A DNA stretch of 64,000 nt, taken from contig NZ_JBLZNC010000002.1 in the NCBI RefSeq assembly GCF_048553715.1, positions 124,001 through 188,000 on the forward strand. The letters are read 5' to 3'. Both the position numbers and the translations under genes were made by a program. Position 1 is the stretch's first letter, and each line of letters starts with the position of its first letter. The stretch is from Sagittula sp048553715. Lineage in GTDB: Bacteria > Pseudomonadota > Alphaproteobacteria > Rhodobacterales > Rhodobacteraceae. The notes under the pieces are model-generated. The model saw nothing but the letters and a program-made list of their open reading frames with translations, was not told the DNA's origin and made no database searches. Shown piece by piece: positions 53,584-62,895 of the stretch.

Positions 53584-54153
53584 ATGCCCAATATCCACAG
53601 CTTTGAATGCGCCTGCCAGTCGATGGCATGGCAGGTCGATCTGGGACGAAGCGGGACCCATGTCGTGTGCTATTGTCGCGATTGCGCCAGCCACGCGCGT
53701 CATCTGGGGCACGGTGCCATGCTGGACGCCCACGGCGGGGCGCATATCTGGCAAACCCTGCCCGACGCCTTTCGCCTGACAAAAGGGGCCGAACATCTGG
53801 CTGCGCAACGCCTCTCGCCGCGTGGATTGCTGCGCTGGTACGCGGGCTGCTGCAACACACCTATCGCCAATACACTGCCGCAGAACCGGCTGCCCTTTAT
53901 CGGCATTCTGGCACCCGCGCCCGCCCCCGCCTTTGGCCGCGCGGCGGGCCACGTCCAGACCGCACAGACACATGGCGCGGTGCGCGAGCACGGGTTTGCC
54001 GCGGCGGGGGCCAAGCTGATGCTGCGCGGTCTGGGCGCCCTGTGTCGTGGCGCGCGGGACAACCCGTTCTTTGACGCAGACGGCCAACCGATCCGCGAAG
54101 CGCGCATTCTGACGCGCGAAGAACGCACTGCCGCGCAAAGCCTGCGATCCTGA
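53584..54153 (+). CDS. GFA-like zinc protein (DUF6151 type)
   Basis: 189 residues. Cysteine pairs in the order ECACQS, CYCRDC and GCCNTP give the GFA/Mss4-like zinc-binding pattern. FIGILAPAPAPAFGRAAGHV and the C-terminal AREILTREER-like AREARILTREER follow. The DUF6151 assignment is from memory of the pattern. A role in glutathione-formaldehyde chemistry should not be assumed. The ATG at 53584 is preceded by AAGGATCACGCC. Confidence 0.75.
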   Translation: MPNIHSFECACQSMAWQVDLGRSGTHVVCYCRDCASHARHLGHGAMLDAHGGAHIWQTLPDAFRLTKGAEHLAAQRLSPRGLLRWYAGCCNTPIANTLPQNRLPFIGILAPAPAPAFGRAAGHVQTAQTHGAVREHGFAAAGAKLMLRGLGALCRGARDNPFFDADGQPIREARILTREERTAAQSLRS

Positions 54154-54225
54154 CCGCCTTCCCTCTTTCTTCCTTGACGGCCATAGCTTAAAGAGCGCGG
54201 CAAATGCCATCTTAGGGGAAAGACC

Positions 54226-56391
54226 ATGCAGGAACCGGCCATCACCGAAGAGCTTATCGAATCCCACGGCATCAAGCCTGATGAATACGCCGAAATCCTG
54301 CGCATCCTGAACCGGGAACCCACGTTCACCGAACTGGGCATCTTCTCGGCCATGTGGAACGAGCACTGCTCCTACAAATCCTCCAAGATCCACCTGAAAA
54401 AGCTGCCCACCACCGGCCCGCAGGTCATCTGCGGACCCGGCGAGAACGCGGGCGTGGTGGACATCGGCGACGGTCAGGCCGTGGTCTTCAAGATGGAAAG
54501 CCACAACCACCCCTCCTACATCGAACCCTATCAGGGGGCTGCGACCGGCGTGGGCGGCATCCTGCGCGACGTGTTCACCATGGGCGCGCGTCCCATCGCG
54601 GCGATGAACTCGCTGTCCTTCGGGGAAAAGGACCACCCCAAGACGCGCCAGCTTGTGCATGGTGTGGTCGAAGGCGTCGGCGGTTACGGCAATGCCTTTG
54701 GTGTGCCCACCGTGGGCGGCGAGGTCCGGTTCCACCCCGCCTATAACGGCAACTGCCTTGTGAATGCCTTTGCCGCCGGTTTGGCCGATGCGGACAAGAT
54801 CTTTTATTCCGCCGCCTCCGGTGTGGGCCGTCCGGTGGTCTATCTGGGCGCCAAAACGGGCCGTGACGGCGTCGGCGGGGCCACCATGGCCAGCGCAGAA
54901 TTCGACGAAACCATCGAGGAAAAGCGCCCCACCGTTCAGGTCGGCGACCCCTTCACCGAAAAACGCCTGATGGAAGCCACGCTGGAGCTGATGCAGACCG
55001 GCGCGGTGATCTCCATTCAGGATATGGGCGCGGCGGGTCTGACCTGCTCGGCGGTGGAAATGGGCGACAAGGGCGGCCTTGGCGTGCGACTGGATCTCGA
55101 GAACGTGCCGCAGCGCGAAACCGGCATGACCGCCTACGAGATGATGCTGTCGGAATCGCAAGAACGCATGCTGATGGTTCTCGATCCCGCCAAAGAGGCC
55201 GAGGCCAAGGCCGTTTTCGACAAATGGGATCTCGATTTTGCTATCGTTGGGGAAACCATCGCCGAAGATCGCTTTTTGATCATGCACAACGGCACGGTCA
55301 TGGCCGATGTGCCCCTGTCGAAACTGTCGTCAAGCGCGCCGCAATACGACCGCCCACATGTGCCGACCCCGCAGGCAGAGCCGCTGGACGACAGCGACAT
55401 CCCGCAGATCGATCCCATCGACGGGCTGCGCGCGCTGCTCGGCACGCCAAACTATGCCTCCAAATCATGGGTGTACGACCAGTATGACAGTCAGGTCATG
55501 GCCGACACCATGCGCACGCCCGGCTTTGGCGCCGGCGTGATCCGCGTACATGGCACAGACAAAAAGCTGGCCTTCACCTCGGACGTAACGCCCCGCTACG
55601 TCAAAGCCAACCCGGTCGAGGGCGGCAAACAGGCGGTGGCAGAGGCCTACCGCAACCTGACCGCCGTGGGCGCGCTGCCGCTTGCCACGACCGACAACCT
55701 CAACTTCGGCAACCCCGAGAAGCCCGAGATCATGGGCCAGTTCGTCGGTGCGCTGGACGGGATCGGTCAGGCGGTGGCCGCGCTGGACATGCCCATCGTG
55801 TCGGGCAACGTGTCGCTGTATAACGAAACCGACGGTCAGGGCATCCTGCCCACGCCGACCATCGGTGCCGTGGGCCTGATCAAGGCCGACGAGGAGCCGA
55901 TCCTCGACACCCCGCGTGAGGGCCATGTGGCGCTGCTGCTGGGGGCCGCAGGCACCCACCTTGGCCAATCCGCCCTGCTGGCGGAAGTGTTCAACCGCGA
56001 AGACGGCGATGCCCCGCATGTGGATCTGGCCGTGGAAAAGGCGCATGGCGATTTCATCCGCGCCAACCGTGAGTGGATCAAATCCTGCACCGACCTCAGC
56101 GACGGCGGCTTGGCGATGGCGGCCTTTGAAATGGCTGCCGCGGGCGAGGTCGGCGTGCAACTCGACAGCGCCGACACCCAAGAGCTGTTTGGCGAGGATC
56201 AGGGCCGTTACCTGATCGCCTGCAACTTCGATCAGGCAGAGGCGCTGATGCTGGCCGCCGGTCAGGCCGGTCTGACGCTGACCACCGTGGGCAAATTCAC
56301 CGGCGACAGCGTCCGCATGGGCAGCTCCGAGACCCCGCTGGCCGAGCTGGTCGAGGTCTCCAAGGCGACCTTCCCCACCGCCTTCGGCTAA
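54226..56391 (+). CDS. purL: phosphoribosylformylglycinamidine synthase subunit PurL
   Basis: 721 residues, the small-PurL form that works with PurS and PurQ in purine synthesis. Features in order: FTELGIFSAMWNEHCSYKSS with the catalytic His, the substrate-binding ESHNHPSYIEPYQGAATGVG, GGEVRFHPAYNGNC, SIQDMGAAGLTCSAVEMG, and in the second half SGNVSLYNETDGQGILPTP and DLSDGGLAMAAFEMA. The ATG at 54226 follows AGGGGAAAGACC. purS and purQ are not adjacent. A terminator follows directly. Confidence 0.98.
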   Translation: MQEPAITEELIESHGIKPDEYAEILRILNREPTFTELGIFSAMWNEHCSYKSSKIHLKKLPTTGPQVICGPGENAGVVDIGDGQAVVFKMESHNHPSYIEPYQGAATGVGGILRDVFTMGARPIAAMNSLSFGEKDHPKTRQLVHGVVEGVGGYGNAFGVPTVGGEVRFHPAYNGNCLVNAFAAGLADADKIFYSAASGVGRPVVYLGAKTGRDGVGGATMASAEFDETIEEKRPTVQVGDPFTEKRLMEATLELMQTGAVISIQDMGAAGLTCSAVEMGDKGGLGVRLDLENVPQRETGMTAYEMMLSESQERMLMVLDPAKEAEAKAVFDKWDLDFAIVGETIAEDRFLIMHNGTVMADVPLSKLSSSAPQYDRPHVPTPQAEPLDDSDIPQIDPIDGLRALLGTPNYASKSWVYDQYDSQVMADTMRTPGFGAGVIRVHGTDKKLAFTSDVTPRYVKANPVEGGKQAVAEAYRNLTAVGALPLATTDNLNFGNPEKPEIMGQFVGALDGIGQAVAALDMPIVSGNVSLYNETDGQGILPTPTIGAVGLIKADEEPILDTPREGHVALLLGAAGTHLGQSALLAEVFNREDGDAPHVDLAVEKAHGDFIRANREWIKSCTDLSDGGLAMAAFEMAAAGEVGVQLDSADTQELFGEDQGRYLIACNFDQAEALMLAAGQAGLTLTTVGKFTGDSVRMGSSETPLAELVEVSKATFPTAFG

Positions 56392-56414
56392 GCGCGTCAC
56401 TTACACAGCTTTGG

Positions 56415-56445
56415 AACAGCCGCCCCATCCACGGGCGGCTGTTTT
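56415..56445 (+). terminator. Rho-independent terminator of purL
   Basis: AACAGCCGCCC / GGGCGGCTGTT perfect 11-bp stem with a 7-nt loop and TTTT, 23 nt after the purL stop. Confidence 0.88.
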
Positions 56446-56514
56446 GCATTTTGCCGCAGGGTTTCGCGCAGGCAGGGGCTTTCCCCGCCGCGCCGCAGGA
56501 CCCATATTCACCAC

Positions 56515-57201
56515 ATGTTGAAATTCCTGCCGATCCTGCTTGCCATTCTCTATGGCCTCGCGATGTACCAGATCTCTGCCGGGCGCACGCGGCGCGAACT
56601 GGACCAGAAATCCTCTCCGCTGGTGGACCCGGTGCTCAAACGGCTGACCGACCAGATGGCGCAGGCTTTGGACCTGCCGCAGATCAAGGTAAACATCTAC
56701 GAGATCGATCCGGTCAACGGCTTGGCCGCCCCCGATGGCCGGATTTTCATCACCCGCGGGTTCTATCGCAAGTATCAGTCGGGCGAGGTCAGCGCGGCGG
56801 AGATGGCCTCCGTCATCGCGCACGAACTCGGTCATGTGGCGCTGGGGCATTCGCGCCGCCGCATGATTGATTTTTCCGGCCAGAACGCGATCCGCACAGC
56901 GATGATGATGGTGCTGGGGCGGTTCTTGCCCTTCGGCTTTGGGGCCTATGTGGCCAATTTCGCGATGACATTGCTGATGGCGCGCCTGTCGCGCGGCGAC
57001 GAATACGAGGCAGACGCCTACGCCAGCGCGCTGTTGCACAAATCCGGCATCGGCACCGCCCCGCAAAAGGATCTGTTCCGCAAGCTCGAGGCGTTGACCC
57101 AATCGCGTAGCGGCGCACCGGCATGGCTGTTGTCCCATCCCAAAACATCCGAACGCATCGCCGCCATCGAAGCCATGGAGGCCCGCTGGGCCAAGGTCTG
57201 A
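56515..57201 (+). CDS. M48-family zinc metalloprotease
   Basis: A 228-residue protease with an N-terminal membrane anchor (MLKFLPILLAILYGLAMYQI). The zinc site is HELGH (His103, Glu104, His107), with the third ligand in RGDEYEADAYA. LAAPDGRIFITRGFY precedes it, as in HtpX/BepA-type proteases. The protein is short and lacks the TPR repeats of BepA. It is probably involved in envelope protein quality control (inference). Confidence 0.9.
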   Translation: MLKFLPILLAILYGLAMYQISAGRTRRELDQKSSPLVDPVLKRLTDQMAQALDLPQIKVNIYEIDPVNGLAAPDGRIFITRGFYRKYQSGEVSAAEMASVIAHELGHVALGHSRRRMIDFSGQNAIRTAMMMVLGRFLPFGFGAYVANFAMTLLMARLSRGDEYEADAYASALLHKSGIGTAPQKDLFRKLEALTQSRSGAPAWLLSHPKTSERIAAIEAMEARWAKV

Positions 57202-57221
57202 CATTTACGTAGGTCGGGGTT

Positions 57222-58373
57222 TCACCCCGACACGGATGCCGGCAGCAAATCGAATGTTGCCTCCGCCACATCCTCGCCGTTGACCTGAACGATAATGCCA
57301 TGCACGCCCGGATGCAGACGGTAGGTTGTGGCATCCCCCTTCAGCCTGTGACGCTTTTCCAGTCGCAGAGGCAGGCCGCCCGTCACCTGCGCCGCCTTCA
57401 GCTTGAACACCTTTTCGGCCTCCCCCTTCGGGCGGGCAAAGCGCAGCCGGTAGTCGACCATCACCGGCCTGTCCTGCACGGCCTCCAGCGTGACGGAAAA
57501 TCGCAGGGTCTCCCCGATCCGCAGCCGCGCCGTCTCGACCGCAATTGCCGCTCGCACACCGCCCGGCCGGTAGCCCAACAGACCCAGCGCCGCTGGCTCC
57601 CCCCGCTTGACCGCCGTGCGCAGGGCGTGGCGGGTCATCCAGTCCAACTCGCGCGAGGCCTGCCGCCCTTCGGCCTGCCACGCGCCCAGCCGGTCAATCA
57701 CCCGATCCGGCATCACCTTGGACAGATCATTCATGTGATTGGCCACCGAACGGGTGACAAACCGCGTGGGATCGCCATGCAGCGCATCCAGAAACCGGAT
57801 CGGCAGCGCAGGGTCCAAGCTCAGGTTTTTCGCCCACGGCAGGCGCGGTCGCGTGCCCTCGCTCACCAAACGACGCACGTGGTAATTGTCATCTTCGACC
57901 CACCGATCAAGACGGCGCAGCGTCTCCTCCGGCCAGCGGTTCAGAAAGGGCCGAATGTAGAATTCCATCGAAAAGCGCTGCGTCGCCGCATGCAGCACGT
58001 CCAGCGCCCGCTGCGGATCCTCCATGCCATGGCGCACCACCAGCACGCCAAAGACCGCGTGGATAAACCGGCCAAAGTCATCGTCGCGCAAGCTCGGATC
58101 CAGCGGCGGCGGCAACGCGGTCTCAAGCGCCTCTGCCATCGCGGAAAAGTCGCGCGGCAGTTGCGGCTCCAGACAGTCCGCCATCCAGTCCAGACGCTCC
58201 AAAAGGCCGCGCCCCGCCAGACCGGGCACGACCTCGGCGCAAAACCGATCAGCATCAAATCCCGGCAGGCGACTGAAATCCTCTGCCAGATCGGCCACAG
58301 AGGCCGGATTGAACAGCTGATCGGCCAGCGAAAACCCCGCGCCGCCCCCTGCGCCATCCGGCCCCCGCGCCAT
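57222..58373 (-). CDS. HEAT-like repeat DNA alkylation repair protein (AlkC/AlkD type)
   Basis: 383 residues. The middle carries helical HEAT-like repeats typical of AlkD/AlkC glycosylases (FLNRWPEETLRRLDRWVEDD, HVRRLVSEGTRPRLPW, SVANHMNDLSKVMPDRVIDR). The C-terminal region (about 285-383) is beta-rich (DRPVMVDYRLRFARPKGEAE) and resembles the Ig-like tail of AlkC. The SNHxxD-like SVANHMNDLSK is the family hallmark. The ATG at 58373 lies within 3 nt of the upstream SDR stop, implying co-translation. Confidence 0.85.
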   Translation of the reverse strand: MARGPDGAGGGAGFSLADQLFNPASVADLAEDFSRLPGFDADRFCAEVVPGLAGRGLLERLDWMADCLEPQLPRDFSAMAEALETALPPPLDPSLRDDDFGRFIHAVFGVLVVRHGMEDPQRALDVLHAATQRFSMEFYIRPFLNRWPEETLRRLDRWVEDDNYHVRRLVSEGTRPRLPWAKNLSLDPALPIRFLDALHGDPTRFVTRSVANHMNDLSKVMPDRVIDRLGAWQAEGRQASRELDWMTRHALRTAVKRGEPAALGLLGYRPGGVRAAIAVETARLRIGETLRFSVTLEAVQDRPVMVDYRLRFARPKGEAEKVFKLKAAQVTGGLPLRLEKRHRLKGDATTYRLHPGVHGIIVQVNGEDVAEATFDLLPASVSG

Positions 58374-58375
58374 CG

Positions 58376-59155
58376 TCAGATCGTCGCCACGGTGGCGCCG
58401 CCATCCAGCAGGATGTTCTGGCCGACCATAAAGCCCGCGTGCTGCGAACACATAAAAGCACACATCTGCCCGAACTCCTGCCGCGTGCCATAGCGCCGCG
58501 CGGGAATGCTGGCCTCGCGGTTGGCACGGGCCTGCGCCATCGGGATGCCTTGCGCCTTGCTCACACCGGTGTCCAGCGACAGCGCCCGATCCGTATCATG
58601 AATGCCCGGCAACAGGTTGTTCACGATCACACCGTGTTCCGCCACCTGACGCGCCGTGCCTGCGACATAGCCGGTCAGCCCGGTGCGCGCCGCGTTCGAC
58701 AGGCCCAACACCGGAATCGGCGCCTTCACCGATTGCGAGGTGATGTTGACCACACGGCCCCAGCCCGCCTCGATCATCTTGGGCATCAGCTCCGACATCA
58801 ACGCGATCGGGGTCAGCATATTCGAATCCAGCGCGCCAAGAAAATCCTCGCGTGACCAGTCCGACCACATGCCCGGAGGCGGCCCACCGGCATTTGTAAC
58901 CAGAATATCGACGGCACCGGCAGCCTCCAGCACCTTGGCCCGCCCGTCCTCGGACACGATATCCGCCGCAACCGTTGTCACAGCCACCCCGAAACGGTCC
59001 CGGATATCCTGTGCTGCGGCCTCAAGCGCCTCCGCCCCGCGCGCATTCATCACCAGTTCAACCCCCGCCTCAGCCAATGCTTCAGCGCAGCCAAGGCCCA
59101 AGCCCTTGCTCGACGCACAGACCAATGCGCGTTTCCCTGCAATCCCAAGATCCAT
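58376..59155 (-). CDS. atypical short-chain dehydrogenase/reductase lacking the catalytic Tyr-Lys
   Basis: 259 residues with the SDR Rossmann core: ALVCASSKGLGLGCAEALAE (a variant of TGxxxGxG), ILVTNAGGPPPGMW, VVNITSQSVKAPIPVLGLSN. The active-site YxxxK is replaced by LGLSN, so neither Tyr nor Lys is present. A known SDR subgroup with incomplete motifs resembles this, including NAGGPPPG; its activity is uncertain. The C-terminal GQNILLDGGATVATI is standard. The ATG at 59155 begins the fold. It is first in a two-gene unit with the alkylation repair gene. Confidence 0.85.
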   Translation of the reverse strand: MDLGIAGKRALVCASSKGLGLGCAEALAEAGVELVMNARGAEALEAAAQDIRDRFGVAVTTVAADIVSEDGRAKVLEAAGAVDILVTNAGGPPPGMWSDWSREDFLGALDSNMLTPIALMSELMPKMIEAGWGRVVNITSQSVKAPIPVLGLSNAARTGLTGYVAGTARQVAEHGVIVNNLLPGIHDTDRALSLDTGVSKAQGIPMAQARANREASIPARRYGTRQEFGQMCAFMCSQHAGFMVGQNILLDGGATVATI

Positions 59156-59280
59156 GAAATTTATCCCGTTTTGTCCTCGGTCAGCTTGCCAATCGACACA
59201 ACTCACCTTTTTGATGCCACATTTATTTGTCATAGAGTGGCGGTTGTCACGATCTTGATTTCACTTGTTCAGGGACGTTC

Positions 59281-60276
59281 ATGCCCAGTATCCGCCTTTC
59301 CGTCTATCCAGCTGCGGCGCTGCGCGTATCAAACGGCGCAAATCTGGGGGATGCTTTGTCCTGGGCGGATGATCTGGTGCCCGATGATATCTACCGCCTG
59401 TCCCCCGCCGCACGACCTCAGGACATCGCGGTTGCAAGCGGCAGCGCCCTGCCATTCCGCATCGCGCGCGGATCCGATCTTGGCGAGCCGGGGCACGAGG
59501 TGCATCTGGACTGCTGCGTGACCTTCATGTCCGGCGCGGGCGAAATCACCGAATGTCTGGTGCTCGTGGAAACCGATGCAGATGGCGGCGCGGCCGGTGT
59601 CTACGCCATGCCGCTGGCGGAAATGCTGCCAAAGACCGACTACGTCCTCGTCGGCATCTCGACGGAGACCGCGACCCAACGCTATGCCCAAAGCGTCTGC
59701 ACATCTTTCACAGCGGGCACCATGATCACCCTGTCGAGCGGCGCCCAAAAACCGGTAGAGGAACTGACGGCGGGCGACCGCGTCCTCACCCGTGACGACG
59801 GCCCGCAACCCATCCGCTGGATCGGCCATCACACCGCGCGCGCCACCGGCAATTTCGCCCCCATCGTGATCGAGGCCGGCACCCTCAATAATGCGCGCGA
59901 TCTCTATGTCTCGCCAGACCACCGGCTGTTCATCTACCAGCGCCGCGATGAAATCGGCGCCGGACGGTCCGAGCTACTGATCCGTGCCCGCCATCTGATC
60001 AACGGAACCACGGTCCGTCCCGCGCCCGGCGGCTTTGTCGATTACTACCAGATGCTCTTCGACACGCATCAGATCATCTACGCCGAGGGCATCGCCGCCG
60101 AATCGATGTTGGTCAACAGCCAGACAAAGGCCGCCCTGCCCGACGCCCTAACAGACCGGCTGACCACGCTGCTGCCCGGCCACAAGCGCAGCGACATTTC
60201 CGATCTCGAAATCGGCGAGGCGCTGCGCGACCACCCCGACCTTGTCGAGATGCTGCGCCGCTCCTCATCGGGGTGA
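59281..60276 (+). CDS. Hint (Hedgehog/intein) domain protein
   Basis: 331 residues. The N-terminal about 135 residues are not recognised. A Hint_2-type domain starts near Cys140 (SVCTSFTAGTMITLSSG), with VEELTAGDRVLTRDDGPQPI, YVSPDHRLFI and ARHLINGTTVR. Such proteins are abundant in Rhodobacterales and are often linked to secreted RTX or surface proteins. Self-processing has not been shown for most. No signal peptide or RTX repeat is visible here. It converges on the next small gene with 2 nt between stops. Confidence 0.85.
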   Translation: MPSIRLSVYPAAALRVSNGANLGDALSWADDLVPDDIYRLSPAARPQDIAVASGSALPFRIARGSDLGEPGHEVHLDCCVTFMSGAGEITECLVLVETDADGGAAGVYAMPLAEMLPKTDYVLVGISTETATQRYAQSVCTSFTAGTMITLSSGAQKPVEELTAGDRVLTRDDGPQPIRWIGHHTARATGNFAPIVIEAGTLNNARDLYVSPDHRLFIYQRRDEIGAGRSELLIRARHLINGTTVRPAPGGFVDYYQMLFDTHQIIYAEGIAAESMLVNSQTKAALPDALTDRLTTLLPGHKRSDISDLEIGEALRDHPDLVEMLRRSSSG

Positions 60277-60278
60277 CG

Positions 60279-60542
60279 TCAATAGTTGCGCAGCGCGTCG
60301 ATCAACGCACTCTTATCCATCGTCGACCGCCCGTCGATCCCGATCTCCTGCGCCCGCGCGTATAACTCTTCCTTTGTCCAGTCCTCATAGGCCCGAGCCT
60401 TGCCGCCTTTCCGGGACGGATGCATGTCGTCATTCGCCTTGGCATTCGCGATCCGCGCCGCCTTTTGCTTGGACATGCCCTCGTCGCGCAGGTCCTCATA
60501 CAGTTTGTCATCCTTGATCGACGATCCGTGATCTTTGGTCAT
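60279..60542 (-). CDS. small Rho-N-like/SAP-like protein
   Basis: 87 residues. KLYEDLRDEGMSKQKAARIA and KARAYEDWTKEELYARAQEI, GIDGRSTMDKSALIDALRNY form a highly charged N-terminal segment and a C-terminal SAP/Rho N-like helix-turn (WTKEELYARAQEIGI...KSALIDALR). It may bind nucleic acid. Such short proteins are widespread in soil and marine bacteria without assigned function. Confidence 0.75.
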   Translation of the reverse strand: MTKDHGSSIKDDKLYEDLRDEGMSKQKAARIANAKANDDMHPSRKGGKARAYEDWTKEELYARAQEIGIDGRSTMDKSALIDALRNY

Positions 60543-60634
60543 ATCCGTCTCCCTCTGTCAGCTCACTGCAAACCCGCGGGCGCCGCCGCCGGTTCCCCGC
60601 GCGCACAGCCCCCGCCCTGAAAGCGACCCATTGG

Positions 60635-60656
60635 TTTTTCCTTGGTCCAAATACCT
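60635..60656 (+). repeat. short interspersed repeat, copy 3
   Basis: The core TTTTCCTTGGTCCAAATACC matches the copies at 45118 and 45220. It lies in the 184-nt spacer between the small gene and prfC. Confidence 0.6.
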
Positions 60657-60726
60657 CTGTCCCACTGGCCCGCGCGCGCAACATCCCCGATGGACGACCG
60701 GCTGAAATCACGCTAATGGCTGCGCC

Positions 60727-62337
60727 ATGCTGGACAATCGCCCCTCCCTTCCGCCCGAAATCGCCCGCCGCCGCACCTTTGCGATCATTTCGCACCCTGA
60801 CGCGGGCAAGACGACGCTGACCGAAAAATTCCTCCTCTACGGGGGCGCCATCCAGATGGCCGGTCAGGTGCGCGCCAAGGGCGAGGCACGGCGTACGCGC
60901 TCTGACTTTATGCAGATGGAAAAGGATCGGGGCATCTCGGTCTCCGCATCGGCCATGTCGTTCGACTACGCCACCGGCGACCGCGACTTCCGTTTCAACC
61001 TTGTCGACACCCCCGGTCACAGCGACTTCTCCGAGGACACCTACCGCACGCTGACCGCCGTGGACGCCGCTGTGATGGTGATTGACGGCGCGAAAGGCGT
61101 GGAAAGCCAGACCCAGAAACTGTTCGAGGTCTGCCGCCTGCGCGACCTGCCGATCCTGACCTTCTGCAACAAGATGGACCGCGAGGCGCGTGACACCTTC
61201 GAGATCATCGACGAGATTCAGGAAAACCTTGCCATTGATGTGACGCCTGCGGCGTGGCCCATCGGAATGGGCCGCGATTTTCTGGGCTGCTACGACATGC
61301 TCAATGACCGTCTTGAGCTGATGGACCGCGCCGACCGCAACAAGGTCGCGGAATCCATTCGCCTCGACGGGCTCGACGACCCGCGGATGGAGGACCACAT
61401 CCCCGCCGACCTGCTTGAAAAGCTGCGCGAAGAGGTCGAGATGGCCCGCGAATTGCTGCCTGCGCTCGACCCCCAGTCGGTGCTGGAGGGGCACATGACC
61501 CCGATCTGGTTCGGCTCGGCGATCAACTCGTTTGGCGTCAAGGAACTGATGGACGGCATCAGCACCTATGGGCCGGAACCGCAGATCCAATCGGCCAGCC
61601 CGCGCGAAATCGCGCCCGAGGAAAAGAAGGTCGCCGGTTTCGTCTTCAAGGTTCAGGCCAATATGGACCCCAAGCACCGCGACCGCGTGGCCTTTGTCCG
61701 GCTTGCCTCCGGCCACTTCCAGCGCGGTATGAAGCTGACCCATGTGCGTACCAAAAAGCCCATGGCGATCTCCAACCCCGTGCTGTTCCTTGCCGCCGAC
61801 CGCGAACTGGCCGAGGAAGCCTGGGCCGGTGACATCATCGGCATTCCCAACCACGGCCAGCTGCGCATCGGCGACACGCTGACCGAGGGCGAGGCCATCA
61901 AGGTCACGGGCATCCCCTCCTTCGCGCCGGAACTGCTGCAAGGCGTGCGCGCGGGCGACCCGATGAAAGCCAAGCACCTTGAAAAGGCGCTGATGCAATT
62001 CGCCGAGGAAGGCGCCGCCAAGGTCTTCAAACCCATGATCGGCTCCGGCTTTATCGTGGGCGTCGTGGGCGCGCTGCAGTTCGAGGTTCTGGGCAGCCGG
62101 ATCGAGCTGGAATACGGGCTGCCGGTGCGTTTTGACCAGTCGCAGTTCACCTCGGCCCGTTGGGTTCACGGGGAAAAGGACGCGGTGGAGAAATTCATCA
62201 ACGCCAACAAGCAGCACATCAGCTATGACCACGACGGCGACGTGGTGTATCTGACGCGCCTGCAGTGGGACATCGACCGGATCGAACGGGATTATCCCGA
62301 TGTCACCCTCTCCGCGATCAAGGAAATGATGGTATAA
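60727..62337 (+). CDS. prfC: peptide chain release factor 3
   Basis: A 536-residue translational GTPase that recycles RF1/RF2. G1 is ISHPDAGKTTLTE near residue 19. The RF3-specific RTRSDFMQMEKDRGISVSAS follows as switch I. G3 is DTPGHSDFSEDTYR and G4 is FCNKMDRE. The C-terminal RF3 domains contain FVFKVQANMDPKHRDRVAF and VGALQFEVLGSRIELEYG. The length is normal. The promoter region may overlap the interspersed repeat. A terminator follows immediately. Confidence 0.97.
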   Translation: MLDNRPSLPPEIARRRTFAIISHPDAGKTTLTEKFLLYGGAIQMAGQVRAKGEARRTRSDFMQMEKDRGISVSASAMSFDYATGDRDFRFNLVDTPGHSDFSEDTYRTLTAVDAAVMVIDGAKGVESQTQKLFEVCRLRDLPILTFCNKMDREARDTFEIIDEIQENLAIDVTPAAWPIGMGRDFLGCYDMLNDRLELMDRADRNKVAESIRLDGLDDPRMEDHIPADLLEKLREEVEMARELLPALDPQSVLEGHMTPIWFGSAINSFGVKELMDGISTYGPEPQIQSASPREIAPEEKKVAGFVFKVQANMDPKHRDRVAFVRLASGHFQRGMKLTHVRTKKPMAISNPVLFLAADRELAEEAWAGDIIGIPNHGQLRIGDTLTEGEAIKVTGIPSFAPELLQGVRAGDPMKAKHLEKALMQFAEEGAAKVFKPMIGSGFIVGVVGALQFEVLGSRIELEYGLPVRFDQSQFTSARWVHGEKDAVEKFINANKQHISYDHDGDVVYLTRLQWDIDRIERDYPDVTLSAIKEMMV

Positions 62338-62344
62338 CATCACT

Positions 62345-62374
62345 CCCGTCGGCCCACCTCGGTCGGCGGGTTTT
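62345..62374 (+). terminator. Rho-independent terminator of prfC
   Basis: CCCGTCGGCC / GGTCGGCGGG 10-bp stem with two G-U pairs and a 6-nt loop, then TTTT, 8 nt after the prfC stop. Confidence 0.85.
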
Positions 62375-62449
62375 CTCTACCGGATCGGTGGCCGGTTTCG
62401 CCCCGATCCGTGGCGGGCTATGCTTCCCCGTGCAACATCCGGAGACACC

Positions 62450-62875
62450 ATGCGCCCCCTGCCCCTTCTTCTTGGCCTTCTGATCGCGGCCACCCCCGGT
62501 CTTGCCAACCCGTGGGAGCTAATCGTCGATATCGAATATGACGAGACGGAAACAGAAACCTCATGGCGGGTCGACAAAAAGATCCCCGAGGCCCTGCGCG
62601 CCCAAGCGGATGGGTTCACCATCACCGGCTTCTACGTCCCCGTCGAAGCACAGGCAAAAGTGAGCCAGTTCCTGATCGTCCCCGACCCCGAGGATTGCCC
62701 CTTTTGCGGCTCCAACGGCTATGGCCCGACGTTAGAGGTGCATCTGGCTGCACCGATGAACGATGTGCCGGAAGCCACAAAGATCACCGTGCAAGGGCAG
62801 CTTCATTTCGATGAAAGCCCTGAGACCTATCGCGCGGTGTTCCTGACGGAAGCGCGATTGGTCGCGAACAACTAG
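62450..62875 (+). CDS. small exported protein (DUF3299-like)
   Basis: 141 residues with a signal peptide (MRPLPLLLGLLIAATPGLAN). The mature part, FTITGFYVPVEAQAKVSQFL followed by IVPDPEDCPFCGSNGYGPTL, has the GY(L/V)xP...FLLVP...C pattern of DUF3299. A CPFC pair stands where other members have a different cysteine region. The ATG at 62450 is preceded by GGAGACACC; an in-frame start 30 nt upstream would mask the signal peptide. Function unknown; possibly a periplasmic redox or metal-binding protein. Confidence 0.7.
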   Translation: MRPLPLLLGLLIAATPGLANPWELIVDIEYDETETETSWRVDKKIPEALRAQADGFTITGFYVPVEAQAKVSQFLIVPDPEDCPFCGSNGYGPTLEVHLAAPMNDVPEATKITVQGQLHFDESPETYRAVFLTEARLVANN

Positions 62876-62895
62876 ACGCCGACGGGCACGCACAG

